Positions 6,459 to 14,223 of a DNA stretch of 24,627 nucleotides are shown here, one piece after another. The DNA is from an uncultured Acetatifactor sp. Its GTDB lineage: Bacteria > Bacillota > Clostridia > Lachnospirales > Lachnospiraceae. The stretch spans positions 2,097 through 26,723 of the forward strand of contig CAJUNZ010000033.1 in assembly GCA_910587755.1 (NCBI GenBank). The letters are read 5' to 3'. The notes under the pieces are model-generated. The model did not search any database. It was not told the origin of the DNA and was given only the letters and a program-made list of their open reading frames with translations. The position numbers and the translations under genes were made by a program. Positions within the stretch are counted from its first letter, which is position 1, and each line of letters starts with the position of its first letter.

Positions 6459-7859
6459 ATGACATTTCAGCTTCACCCGGAGGGAAGCGGCTGCCTGTAT
6501 GAGCAGATCTATGAGCATATCAGGAAAGAGATTAAGGAAGGGAAGCTTCTGGCAGGAGAGAGGCTTCCCTCCACGCGCGCCCTGGCGGAATATCTGCAGG
6601 TGGCCAGAAGCACGGTGGACTATGCCTATGGGCAGCTTCTCAGCGAGGGTTACATAGAATCCAGGCCCTGCAAGGGTTATTATGCCTGTGCCCTGGAGGA
6701 GATGCCCTGGACGGAGGAACCTGGGGGGGAAACCGGGGCGCAGACGCAGTCCGGCGTTCCGCCCCTTTCCGGGGAGGGAGTGATAGACTTTTCTCCCTAT
6801 GATATCGACATGACCGGCTTTCCCTTCAGCGTGTGGAAAAAGATTACGAAGCATATTCTTACCTGTGCCAACAGCGATCTTTTTGCCAGGGGGGAGGCCC
6901 AGGGGGATTACGGGCTGCGCCTTACCATCAGCAGGTATCTCCACTCCTCCCGGGGTGTCAACTGCAGGCCGGAGCAGGTGATTGTGGGGGCGGGAAACGA
7001 CTACCTGCTTCTGCTGCTGGAGAAGATCCTGGGCCGCCATGTGCGCATTGCCATGGAAAATCCTACCTATAAGAGATCCTATCGGATCTTTCAGTCCTTT
7101 TCCTATCCCATCTCCACCGTGGACATGGACGAGTGGGGAATGCGGGCGGACAGGCTGGAGAGGGAAAATGTCAGCGCCGTCTATGTGATGCCCTCCCACC
7201 AGTTTCCCACTGGCACGGTGATGCCCATTGGGCGCAGAATGGAGCTGCTGCGGTGGGCGGCCCGGGAGCCGGAACGGTATCTGATTGAGGACGACTATGA
7301 CAGCGAATTCCGCTTCCGGGGGAAGCCCATTCCGGCCCTGCAGGCTTCGGACAGGCATGGCCGGGTGATTTATCTGGGAACATTTTCCAAAGCAATCGCT
7401 CCGGCCATCCGTGTGAGCTTTCTGGTGCTGCCGGAATCTCTGCTGGAGAAGTATCTGCGGGAGTGCGGGTTCTATTCCTGTACTGTGTCCAGGATTGATC
7501 AGAGTATTCTGGATGAATTTATCCGGGAGGGGTATTTTGAACGTCATCTGAATAAAATGAGGAAGATCTACCGGGCAAAGCATGAGCTTCTGCTGAATCT
7601 GCTTCAGCCTTTCCGGGAGGAGTTTGATATCTCAGGGGAGAACGCGGGGCTCCATCTGGTGCTCACATCCAGAGGGGGAAGCGCAGAAAGGGAGCTTGTC
7701 CGCAGGGCCGCAGAGCAGGGGGTGCGGGTCTATGGACTCTCCGAGAGCATGGTGGAGGAAGCGCCGGACAGTGCCTCCGTCCTGCTGGGCTTCGGAGGGC
7801 TCTCCGGAGCAGCCATCCAGGAGGGGATGGAACGTCTGGGACAGGCATGGAAGCAGTAG
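6459..7859 (+). CDS. MocR/PdxR-type transcriptional regulator (GntR helix-turn-helix fused to aminotransferase fold)
   Basis: A 466-residue regulator. An N-terminal winged helix-turn-helix of the GntR family covers about residues 10-75, with the recognition part LPSTRALAEYLQVARSTVDYA. A fold-type I aminotransferase domain runs from about 110 to the end. It keeps the PLP-binding Lys311 in GTFSK and the conserved DDYDSEFRF near 278-286, so it should bind pyridoxal phosphate. Known relatives control vitamin B6, GABA or taurine genes, but no such target lies here, so the effector is unknown. ATG 6459 is used; an in-frame TTG at 6450 overlapping the previous stop is possible. A strong terminator follows eight bases after the stop. 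Confidence 0.9.
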   Translation: MTFQLHPEGSGCLYEQIYEHIRKEIKEGKLLAGERLPSTRALAEYLQVARSTVDYAYGQLLSEGYIESRPCKGYYACALEEMPWTEEPGGETGAQTQSGVPPLSGEGVIDFSPYDIDMTGFPFSVWKKITKHILTCANSDLFARGEAQGDYGLRLTISRYLHSSRGVNCRPEQVIVGAGNDYLLLLLEKILGRHVRIAMENPTYKRSYRIFQSFSYPISTVDMDEWGMRADRLERENVSAVYVMPSHQFPTGTVMPIGRRMELLRWAAREPERYLIEDDYDSEFRFRGKPIPALQASDRHGRVIYLGTFSKAIAPAIRVSFLVLPESLLEKYLRECGFYSCTVSRIDQSILDEFIREGYFERHLNKMRKIYRAKHELLLNLLQPFREEFDISGENAGLHLVLTSRGGSAERELVRRAAEQGVRVYGLSESMVEEAPDSASVLLGFGGLSGAAIQEGMERLGQAWKQ

Positions 7860-7866
7860 CAACAGC

Positions 7867-7905
7867 AAAGGCCCGGCGCTGTGTGTCAGCTTCCGGGCCT
7901 TTTTG
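7867..7905 (+). terminator. Rho-independent terminator after the MocR gene
   Basis: AAAGGCCCGG at 7867-7876 pairs with CCGGGCCTTT at 7893-7902, and an inner GCTG/CAGC stem closes the loop. A T-run follows at 7900-7904. It also lies just downstream of the convergent minus-strand gene and could serve both directions. Confidence 0.9.
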
Positions 7906-7934
7906 TTCCCGCGGCTCATAAGAAAAGGTGATAT

Positions 7935-8354
7935 TTAGATGCCGCTCTCGTCAAAGAATTCTTCTACCGATTCTGCCTGGTTGTCAGCAGCATCAGCGGC
8001 CTGCTCTCCAAGGGGGGTAAAACCCTGCTCTCCAAGAGTGGGAAAACCCTGCTCTCCAAGGGGGGCAAAGCCGCCTTCTGCAGCTTCCGTACTGTTGTCG
8101 GCAGCATCTGTAGTCTGCTCTTCAAGGGAATCGGAGCTGTCCTCTGTGTCCTGGGCGGATTCGGGGTTCAGGGAGACATAGTTGCGGCTGCTGTCGGAAT
8201 CCTTATCCTGGTCTTCACTGAAATCGTCATAGTCATCCTCATCATCTATATTCTGGGAGGAATCTTTCTTCTGCATGAAGAAATAGACGGCTGTGGCTGC
8301 TACAGCGCTGATGGCTGCAGTGGTGAGCAGGATTTTGCTAAATTTTTTACCCAT
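7935..8354 (-). CDS. Acidic membrane-anchored protein with octapeptide repeats
   Basis: A 139-residue protein. A basic MGKKFSK start is followed by one hydrophobic segment at about residues 6-24, then a long, strongly acidic, Ser/Asp/Glu-rich tail with no predicted fold. Near the C-terminus three copies of an eight-residue unit, GF-x-P/T-L-G-E-Q, are encoded by 24-bp DNA repeats at 8001-8072. No cleavage site is evident, so it is probably an N-terminally anchored protein. Short N-anchored proteins of this style are common in Lachnospiraceae, but I know no function. ATG 8354 is chosen because AAAGGAG lies five bases upstream; a TTG further out at 8369 is less likely. Confidence 0.75.
   Translation of the reverse strand: MGKKFSKILLTTAAISAVAATAVYFFMQKKDSSQNIDDEDDYDDFSEDQDKDSDSSRNYVSLNPESAQDTEDSSDSLEEQTTDAADNSTEAAEGGFAPLGEQGFPTLGEQGFTPLGEQAADAADNQAESVEEFFDESGI
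8001..8072. repeat. Three 24-bp tandem repeats inside the acidic protein gene
   Basis: The unit begins CTGCTCTCCAAG on the plus strand at 8001, 8025 and 8049, with a few mismatches. A weaker copy starts near 8114. The period is a multiple of three, so copy-number change would keep the reading frame. Confidence 0.85.
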
Positions 8355-8390
8355 GATAACTCCTTTCAACTGGTTTTTTGTGCCAAGTTC

Positions 8391-8419
8391 ATATTAATAC
8401 TATTTTGGAGAATTGAAAA
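8391..8419 (-). promoter_or_regulatory. Candidate promoter of the acidic protein gene
   Basis: On the minus strand TTTTCA (8419-8414) and TAATAT (8396-8391) are separated by 17 bp. Each matches consensus at four of six positions. The region is AT-rich, so chance matches are possible. Confidence 0.35.
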
Positions 8420-8456
8420 GGGAATATACTAAATTTACTAAAATTTTATTATTTCG

Positions 8457-8485
8457 TTTCCGTTTGGGTGGGGATGTGGTAAAAT
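8457..8485 (+). promoter_or_regulatory. Candidate extended -10 promoter of the TetR gene
   Basis: TAAAAT at 8480-8485 is preceded by TGG, giving an extended -10, while the -35 at 8457-8462 (TTTCCG) is poor. A transcript from about 8492 would leave a 50-base leader before the TetR start. Confidence 0.4.
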
Positions 8486-8541
8486 AAAACTATACCCATG
8501 AAAAAGCGCAGCAGGGCAGAGGATGAAACAGGAGCGACTTT

Positions 8542-9144
8542 ATGAACAGCAAGTTTTTTGACCTGAAAAAAGAAAAACAGGACAGGATGATTAATGCCGC
8601 GCTGAAAGTGTTTGCACTTCAGGGCTACCGGCATGGCAGCACCGACGACATTGTCAGGGAGGCTGCTGTCAGCAAGGGGCTGCTTTTCCACTATTTTGAC
8701 AGCAAGATCGGGGTCTACAGTTTTGTATATGACTATAGCGCCCGATATATGATACTGGAGCTGCGGACTTCTGTGAGCAGCAGCGAGAAGGATCTGTTCG
8801 CCGTGACGAAACAGATTGAACTGGCCAAGATGCATGCCATGAAAGGCTATCCCTATATGCAGCAGTTCCTGAACCGTGCTGTCACAGAGGACTCCTGTGA
8901 GGCTCTGGTCTCTGTGGAGGAGAAGCGCAACGCCCTCAGAGGGGCTTATGAGAGCATTGACGCCCAGATTGACTACGGCAGCCTGCCACAGGGAGTGGAC
9001 GGCGGAAAACTGAGGAAAATGCTGGATTTTACCATCAAGGGACTTTTGGCGGAGCGGTTTCAGGATGCCTCCTTTCAGCCTGAGATGCTCTACCAGGAGA
9101 TCTGCCAGTATGTGGACATGATGAGACAGATTGTCTACCGGTGA
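8542..9144 (+). CDS. TetR/AcrR family transcriptional regulator
   Basis: A 200-residue regulator. The N-terminal helix-turn-helix covers about residues 10-55, with the signature TDDIVREAAVSKGLLFHYF at the recognition helix. The rest is a helical ligand-binding domain with no recognisable effector specificity. ATG 8542 follows AGGAG with seven bases of spacing. The gene is divergent from the acidic membrane protein and convergent with the DUF6062 gene. TetR repressors often control a divergent neighbour, so the acidic protein and the TetR gene itself are the first candidate targets, but no palindromic operator stands out in 8355-8541. Confidence 0.9.
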   Translation: MNSKFFDLKKEKQDRMINAALKVFALQGYRHGSTDDIVREAAVSKGLLFHYFDSKIGVYSFVYDYSARYMILELRTSVSSSEKDLFAVTKQIELAKMHAMKGYPYMQQFLNRAVTEDSCEALVSVEEKRNALRGAYESIDAQIDYGSLPQGVDGGKLRKMLDFTIKGLLAERFQDASFQPEMLYQEICQYVDMMRQIVYR

Positions 9145-9207
9145 GGGGCGAGGGGTTTCGCTGCCCCGAAAAGGGGCCGGCAGGACTCTGGAACCCGTCC
9201 CGGGCCC

Positions 9208-9969
9208 TTACCGGCTGGATTTGTAGGGGCCGTCCGCCGGATAGCCTCCTTTTAGCTTCTGCATGCCCCGCTGAATGGCATCTCTGGAGTTCTTCCAGTC
9301 GGCATCCTTGTTGCAGTGGTCAAATTTTTCCACCATCCAGGACACGTCCTCACCCATGCGCTCCATGTTCCTCTCCATAAGAGGGAGCACTGCGGCGTAG
9401 AAATCCTCCCGTTCCCTGTTGGAGAGGCTGCTGTCCGCGGCCTCGCAGAGACGCCCGAAATGGTGCAGGCAGAAGCCTTTGCCCTCCCGGATTTTCCCGC
9501 GGAATTCTCCGTCCTGCTTCCAGAGATAGAAAAAGGTGTCCATATATCTGGCGCAGGTGTCCGCAAACTGTCCGCAGATATAGCAGGAATTCTCTTTTTC
9601 CCGCACCCACAGGCCAATGGCGTTGTCGCTCTCGGCGGCTTTGCGGAATTTGTCCTTGAAGGAAGTTCTGCCGGGCTTGAAGCCGCAAAACTGGCCCTTC
9701 ATCTCTTCAATTATTCTTTTGTAATGTGTCTTCAATATCCAGGCATTTCCCAGAGTGTTGCCGTAGTCGAACATCATCTGAAAATGACGCCTGCAGAAGC
9801 CTGCCCGGTCGGTCCGGTCCCGGATATCGGATTCCATGTAGGAGGAGCCGCTGCCCAGGACAAAATCCAGCAGATCCTGCTCTACCTTCCTTTCCACAAA
9901 GCAGAAAGGGCACTCATCGTCGGCGTTTACCGCGTCGTTTAAAGGAATTGTGTATAATTGTTCTTTCAT
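9208..9969 (-). CDS. DUF6062 family protein with Cys/His metal-binding motifs
   Basis: A 253-residue cytoplasmic protein resembling the DUF6062 family found mainly in Clostridia, with no known biochemical role. It has a regular set of Cys/His pairs in order: CPFC at 20-23, CRRH at 59-62, then CYIC near 130 and CLHH near 168. This suggests two equivalent metal sites, each made of a CxxC and a CxxH half, in a tandem-duplicated domain. The remainder is helical. The start at 9969 has only a weak ribosome site (AAGAGAC). It is convergent with the TetR gene, with 63 bp between the stop codons and no clear terminator, only a small GCCCC-GAAAA-GGGGC hairpin at 9162-9176. Confidence 0.8.
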   Translation of the reverse strand: MKEQLYTIPLNDAVNADDECPFCFVERKVEQDLLDFVLGSGSSYMESDIRDRTDRAGFCRRHFQMMFDYGNTLGNAWILKTHYKRIIEEMKGQFCGFKPGRTSFKDKFRKAAESDNAIGLWVREKENSCYICGQFADTCARYMDTFFYLWKQDGEFRGKIREGKGFCLHHFGRLCEAADSSLSNREREDFYAAVLPLMERNMERMGEDVSWMVEKFDHCNKDADWKNSRDAIQRGMQKLKGGYPADGPYKSSR

Positions 9970-10028
9970 GTCTCTTATTTTACAATATTTTTTACATAAT
10001 TGCTACGCTAAAATTAATTTTTTTTAAG

Positions 10029-10057
10029 TTGAAAAGAGCGGGCGGCAAGGATATTAT
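10029..10057 (+). promoter_or_regulatory. Promoter of the MBOAT-SGNH pair
   Basis: TTGAAA at 10029-10034 and TATTAT at 10052-10057 are separated by exactly 17 bp. Transcription would start near 10064, about 28 bases before the MBOAT start codon. Confidence 0.75.
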
Positions 10058-10091
10058 GATATATAGAAAGCAACGAAAGATGTGATGATTC

Positions 10092-11609
10092 TTGATATTC
10101 AGCAGTGTAGAATTCTTACTCTTTTTCCTTCCGCTTTTTTTGGCAGTGTACGGCCTGACTCCCGCCAGGATGAAAAATATAACGCTTCTGGGGGGAAGTC
10201 TTATTTTTTATGCCTGGGGGGAGCCCAGGTACCTGTTGCTGCTCATGGTTTCCGTTCTGGTGAATTTTTATGCCGGGCGGCACCTGGAGGCCAGCCCCAG
10301 GGACGGGGAGGAAGAGGGAGACGAAAAATTTCATATGGAGCAGTATGGAAGAGAAGCCTGGTATGGCAGGTCACTCCAGGGAAGGGAGGATCTGGCGGGC
10401 TGGGGATCCGGGCCGGAAAGGCAGGACCTGTACGGCGGGGAGGCTGCTTCGGACAGGAGGACCCAGGGCATAAAGCGCAGGCTGTGGCTTGCGGGGGCTG
10501 TGGGTTTTAATGTGGGGCTTTTGGTGGCGTTTAAGACGGGACTTGTGCCTGGGGGCCTGCCTCTGGGCATCAGTTTTTATACTTTTCAGAGCCTTTCCTA
10601 TCTGTTTGACGTGTATAAAGGGATGCGGGCGGAAACTTCCTTTGGGATCTTTGCCACATATCTTGCCATGTTTCCCCAGCTGATCTCCGGGCCCCTTGTC
10701 CGCTACAGGGATCTGCAGGGGACCCTGCGCAGCCGGGAATTCCGTGGAAGGGGCCTCCAGGAGGGGCTGAAGGTCTTTACCATGGGTCTGGCGTTTAAAG
10801 TGCTTCTGGCGGATCGGATCGGCCTGCTCTGGCAGGAGGTGCAGGTGACAGGATTTGAGAGCATATCCACGCCCCTGGCCTGGCTGGGGGCTGCTGCATT
10901 TTCCCTGAAGATCTATTTTGACTTCTATGGCTATTCTCTTATGGCCATGGGGGTTGGAAGGATGCTGGGCTTTAAACTGCCGGAGAATTTCCGCAGTCCC
11001 TATATGGCCTGCACGGTGAGGGAGTTTTATCAGCGGTGGCATATGACCCTGGGCGGGTGGTTCCGGGAGTATGTGTACATTCCCCTGGGCGGGAACCGAA
11101 GAGGGGAATTCCGGACCGTGTGCAATCTTCTGGCGGTGTGGCTGCTGACGGCGGTCTGGCACGGGAGCACGGCGAATTTCCTTATCTGGGGAATGCTTCT
11201 GTGGCTTTTCATTGTGATGGAAAGGCAGCTGGAGGCTCTGGGGGCGGCGGATTTCCTGAAGCGGGTGCCTGGAAAACTGCTCTCCCGGCTGTATCTCTGG
11301 ACGGTGATTCCTGTGACCTGGATGTGTTTTGACATTAAGGAGGTGGAGGAACTTCAGATATATCTTGGCCGGATGTTCGGCATCGGGGCAGGGGGCAGAG
11401 TCAGTCCCGGGGACTGGGTAAATGCTCTGCAGAACTACCGGTGGCTGTTTCTGGCGGGGATGATCTCCTGCACGCCTGTGGTGATAAATCTTTTCCGCCG
11501 TTTCAGGGATTCTGTGCCAGGGAGTATTCTTCTGGCAGCGCTCTTTTGGTTCTGTGTGTGGCGGCTGCAGGTGGAGGGAAAGAATCCTTTTATGTATTTT
11601 GATTTCTGA
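10092..11609 (+). CDS. MBOAT family O-acyltransferase (AlgI/DltB type)
   Basis: A 505-residue multi-spanning membrane protein that should pass acyl groups, usually acetyl, from the cytoplasm to an extracellular glycan or wall polymer. The family core is present: LPLGISFYTFQ, the histidine in FYQRWHMT (His317), YVYIPLGGNR, and the second catalytic histidine in WHG (His357). The protein ends in the usual NPFMYFDF. The start is TTG at 10092, because MIFSS-x-FLLFFLP is the normal family N-terminus; an ATG at 10085 is in another frame. Oddities are a hydrophilic, Gly/Glu/Arg-rich insertion at about residues 65-125 and a shortened segment between FKT and LPLG. The next gene, an SGNH hydrolase 7 bp away, is the typical partner. 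Confidence 0.92.
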   Translation: MIFSSVEFLLFFLPLFLAVYGLTPARMKNITLLGGSLIFYAWGEPRYLLLLMVSVLVNFYAGRHLEASPRDGEEEGDEKFHMEQYGREAWYGRSLQGREDLAGWGSGPERQDLYGGEAASDRRTQGIKRRLWLAGAVGFNVGLLVAFKTGLVPGGLPLGISFYTFQSLSYLFDVYKGMRAETSFGIFATYLAMFPQLISGPLVRYRDLQGTLRSREFRGRGLQEGLKVFTMGLAFKVLLADRIGLLWQEVQVTGFESISTPLAWLGAAAFSLKIYFDFYGYSLMAMGVGRMLGFKLPENFRSPYMACTVREFYQRWHMTLGGWFREYVYIPLGGNRRGEFRTVCNLLAVWLLTAVWHGSTANFLIWGMLLWLFIVMERQLEALGAADFLKRVPGKLLSRLYLWTVIPVTWMCFDIKEVEELQIYLGRMFGIGAGGRVSPGDWVNALQNYRWLFLAGMISCTPVVINLFRRFRDSVPGSILLAALFWFCVWRLQVEGKNPFMYFDF

Positions 11610-11616
11610 GGAAAGT

Positions 11617-12660
11617 GTGGTCATTGTGAAGTGGTTGAGAAAAAACCTGTATTTTGTGCTCCTTGGGGGGATGGGGGTGCTGTACCTGTCCCAGGTGGAC
11701 CACTGGCAGGTCTATGAAAAGCCTCTGATGGAGGTGCTGAACCTGCAGCAGGAGCAGGGGGATGGGGCCGCGGGAGGCCAGAATCCGGGGACAGAGTCCG
11801 GCGGGGTGTCGCCTGAGGGAGACCCGTCCGGGGAGGGGGAACCCGGCGGAGCGCCGCCTGGGGGAGATTCGTCCGGGGAGGGGGAACCCGGCGGAGCGCC
11901 GCCTGAGGGAGATTCGTCCGGGGAGGGGGAACCCGGCGGAGCGCCGCCTGAGGGAGACCAGTCCGGGGAGGGAACCTTTGGCGAATCTGCCCCTGGCGGC
12001 GTGCCCGGCGGGGATATCTCCCCAGAGGGAAATCCGGAAGGGGAACCGCCCGGTGAGCCGGTGTATATGACGGTGGAAGACGATTATTTTCAGGATGCCG
12101 TGTTTATCGGAGATTCCAGAACCGTGGGGATGTTTGAGTACGGGGGATTGGAGCAGACGGCGGCTTTCTATGCCTCCACAGGCCTGACGGTCTACAAGAT
12201 GTTTGACGCTGAGATTGTGACAGTGCCCGGGGAAAAGGACAAGATTACCGTGGAAGAGGCCCTGCAGCAGAACTCCTTTGCCAAAATCTATCTGATGATA
12301 GGGATCAATGAGATGGGCATAGGCACGGTGGAGAGCTTTCTGGAAAAATACCGGGAGGCCCTGGAACATCTGAAGGAGCTGCAACCCAATGCTCTGATTT
12401 ATCTCCAGGCCATTATGAAGGTGAGCACGGAGCGCTCGGCCCAGGGGGACTACATTAATAATGAAGGCATTGAGGCACGCAATCAGGGGATAGCCCTGCT
12501 GGCTGACAATGTACGGGTGTTTTACCTGGATGTAAATCCGCTCCTCTGCGATGAGACAGGGGGAATGGAGCCTTCCTACACTTTTGACGGAGTGCATCTG
12601 AAGGCAAAATATATTGAGATCTGGAAAGATTATCTGAAATCCCATGCAATCTCTCCTTGA
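11617..12660 (+). CDS. Membrane-anchored SGNH/GDSL-family hydrolase with repeat linker
   Basis: A 347-residue protein. A basic start and one hydrophobic segment at about residues 10-27 anchor it in the membrane. A Gly/Pro/Glu/Ser-rich linker at about 49-150 contains a 15-residue repeat. The catalytic domain follows, with FIGDSRTVG (Ser167), an Asn in IGINEMG (Asn231), and the DGVHL pair Asp324/His327. This domain should sit outside the cell and transfer or remove acyl groups in partnership with the MBOAT protein just upstream. GTG 11617 is chosen because GAGGAAA precedes it; GTG 11626 is nearly as good, and there is no ATG nearby. The uracil permease promoter overlaps its stop codon. Confidence 0.88.
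   Translation: MVIVKWLRKNLYFVLLGGMGVLYLSQVDHWQVYEKPLMEVLNLQQEQGDGAAGGQNPGTESGGVSPEGDPSGEGEPGGAPPGGDSSGEGEPGGAPPEGDSSGEGEPGGAPPEGDQSGEGTFGESAPGGVPGGDISPEGNPEGEPPGEPVYMTVEDDYFQDAVFIGDSRTVGMFEYGGLEQTAAFYASTGLTVYKMFDAEIVTVPGEKDKITVEEALQQNSFAKIYLMIGINEMGIGTVESFLEKYREALEHLKELQPNALIYLQAIMKVSTERSAQGDYINNEGIEARNQGIALLADNVRVFYLDVNPLLCDETGGMEPSYTFDGVHLKAKYIEIWKDYLKSHAISP
11818..11997. repeat. 45-bp coding minisatellite in the SGNH gene
   Basis: Four copies of a 45-bp unit start at 11818, 11863, 11908 and 11953. The first three are nearly identical and the fourth is diverged. Each encodes a 15-residue unit of the form GDSSGEGEPGGAPPE. The period keeps the frame, so the linker length can vary between strains. 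The high GC content also creates long but meaningless open frames on both strands here. Confidence 0.9.
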
Positions 12661-12685
12661 CGTATGACCGGTGAGATATTATGAT
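12657..12685 (+). promoter_or_regulatory. Promoter of the uracil permease gene
   Basis: TTGACG at 12657-12662 and TATGAT at 12680-12685 each match consensus at five of six positions, with 17 bp between. The -35 box overlaps the stop codon of the SGNH gene. The start of transcription is predicted near 12692. Confidence 0.7.
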
Positions 12686-12744
12686 GGTTGACGGAGTACG
12701 GCGATCAAAGATGAAGGCATTTGAGCTGAAATGGAGGACAAGTT

Positions 12745-14103
12745 ATGGGTAAGAGACAGGGAATGAAACAGGAAGGAAACACCGGGGGGATCTATGACGC
12801 CAGGGTTCTGGGAATGCCCAAGGTGGTGCTGCTGGGACTGCAGCATATGTTTGCCATGTTTGGGGCCACCATCCTGGTGCCTACGCTGACGGGGCTGGAT
12901 GTTTCCACCACACTGCTGTTCGCAGGTTTGGGCACACTGCTTTTCCACCTGCTGACCAGGGGGCGGGTGCCTGCATTCCTGGGCTCTTCCTTTGCATTTC
13001 TGGGAGGGTATGGGGCCATAGCTCCCATGGCGGATGCGGAAGGACATGCTCTGGACAATTCTGCCCTGCTGCCCTACGCCTGCTTTGGGGTGGCCTGTGC
13101 AGGTCTGGTATATCTGCTGCTGGCCTTTCTGATTAAGGTCTTCGGGGCTGGAAAGGTGATGCGGTTCTTTCCGCCCATTGTCACCGGACCCATTATCATT
13201 TCCATCGGTTTGACCCTTTCCCAGACCGCTGTGGACAACTGTGCCAGAGACTGGCTGGTGGCCATGGTGGCCATTGTTCTGGTGGTGGCCTGCAATATCT
13301 GGGGCAGGGGCATGGTGAAGATCGTTCCAATCATTATCGGGGTGGCCGGTTCCTACCTGTTTGCCGCTGCGCTGGGGCGGGTGGATTTTGCCCCGGTGGC
13401 CCAGGCGGACTGGATTGGGCTTCCTGTCCACTGGGAACAGACTGCGTTCTGGGCGCTTTCACAGGGGGATATGTCCCTGCTGATCACTTCTGTGATCACC
13501 ATTATGCCCATTTCCCTTGCCACCATTGTGGAGCATATCGGTGATGTCTCCGCCATCTCATCCACAGTGGGGAAGAACTATATCAAGGATCCCGGGCTTC
13601 ACAGGACGCTTCTGGGGGACGGGCTTGCCACCATATCCGCCGCCATGTTCGGCGCACCGGCCAACACCACTTATGGGGAGAACACGGGGGTTCTGGCGCT
13701 GACGAAGGTGTTCGATCCTCTGGTGATCCGGATCGCCGCCCTGTTTGCCATTTTGTTTTCCTTTTCCCCGAAATTTGCGGCGGTGGTGGGCTGTATGCCC
13801 CCTGCGGTCTGCGGAGGGGTATCCCTGGTGCTCTACGGCATGATCTCTGCGGTGGGCGTGAGGAATGTGGTGGAGGCAAAGGTGGATTTTTCCAAGAGCC
13901 GCAATGTGATCATCGCCGCACTTATCCTGGTGCTGGCCATAGGAATCAAGTACAGTTCCGCCGGGAGCATCAATTTTATGGTGGGAGAACTGTCCATCAG
14001 CTTTTCAGGACTGGCAGTGGGGGCACTGGTGGGTATACTGCTGAATGCCGTTCTACCCGGAAAGGACTATGAATATAATGATGTTGAAGGCGCCGGGGCG
14101 TAG
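12745..14103 (+). CDS. uraA: Uracil permease, NCS2/NAT family (UraA type)
   Basis: A 452-residue inner-membrane proton symporter for uracil with the usual fourteen hydrophobic segments. The substrate-site motifs are of the uracil type: ATIVEHIGD, with Glu263, and TTYGENTG, with Glu312, matching UraA Glu241 and Glu290. Xanthine permeases carry a QNVG-like motif at the second place, so purine transport is less likely. ATG 12745 follows GGAGG with a good gap. It has its own promoter, and no PyrR-type leader hairpin or purine riboswitch could be seen in the 50-base leader. The dipeptidase gene follows 120 bp downstream with no terminator between, so both may be cotranscribed. Confidence 0.92.
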   Translation: MGKRQGMKQEGNTGGIYDARVLGMPKVVLLGLQHMFAMFGATILVPTLTGLDVSTTLLFAGLGTLLFHLLTRGRVPAFLGSSFAFLGGYGAIAPMADAEGHALDNSALLPYACFGVACAGLVYLLLAFLIKVFGAGKVMRFFPPIVTGPIIISIGLTLSQTAVDNCARDWLVAMVAIVLVVACNIWGRGMVKIVPIIIGVAGSYLFAAALGRVDFAPVAQADWIGLPVHWEQTAFWALSQGDMSLLITSVITIMPISLATIVEHIGDVSAISSTVGKNYIKDPGLHRTLLGDGLATISAAMFGAPANTTYGENTGVLALTKVFDPLVIRIAALFAILFSFSPKFAAVVGCMPPAVCGGVSLVLYGMISAVGVRNVVEAKVDFSKSRNVIIAALILVLAIGIKYSSAGSINFMVGELSISFSGLAVGALVGILLNAVLPGKDYEYNDVEGAGA

Positions 14104-14223
14104 GAGACGAGGTGACTTCCCTGGGCCGGCGTAAGAAGTGCGCTTATGTCTGTGGGGAATGAGCCTTGGGAGAGTGCCGGCGGATGCCTGGCGGACACCG
14201 CAGAGGAGGAATCTGGAGGGGAT

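Noticed and set aside
9162..9176. Terminator between the TetR and DUF6062 genes
   Set aside because: Only a five-pair stem, and no T-run in either direction.
10082..10510. Open frame starting with ATG 10085 at the MBOAT 5' end
   Set aside because: It has no hydrophobic or domain features, while the TTG 10092 frame begins with the conserved MBOAT N-terminus.
11762..12070. Arg/Gly/Pro-rich open frame in the SGNH minisatellite
   Set aside because: It arises from the GC-rich 45-bp repeat read in another frame; the SGNH frame has anchor and catalytic motifs.
12692..12744. Purine riboswitch or PyrR-type attenuator before the uracil permease
   Set aside because: The leader is short and shows no conserved aptamer or terminator hairpin.
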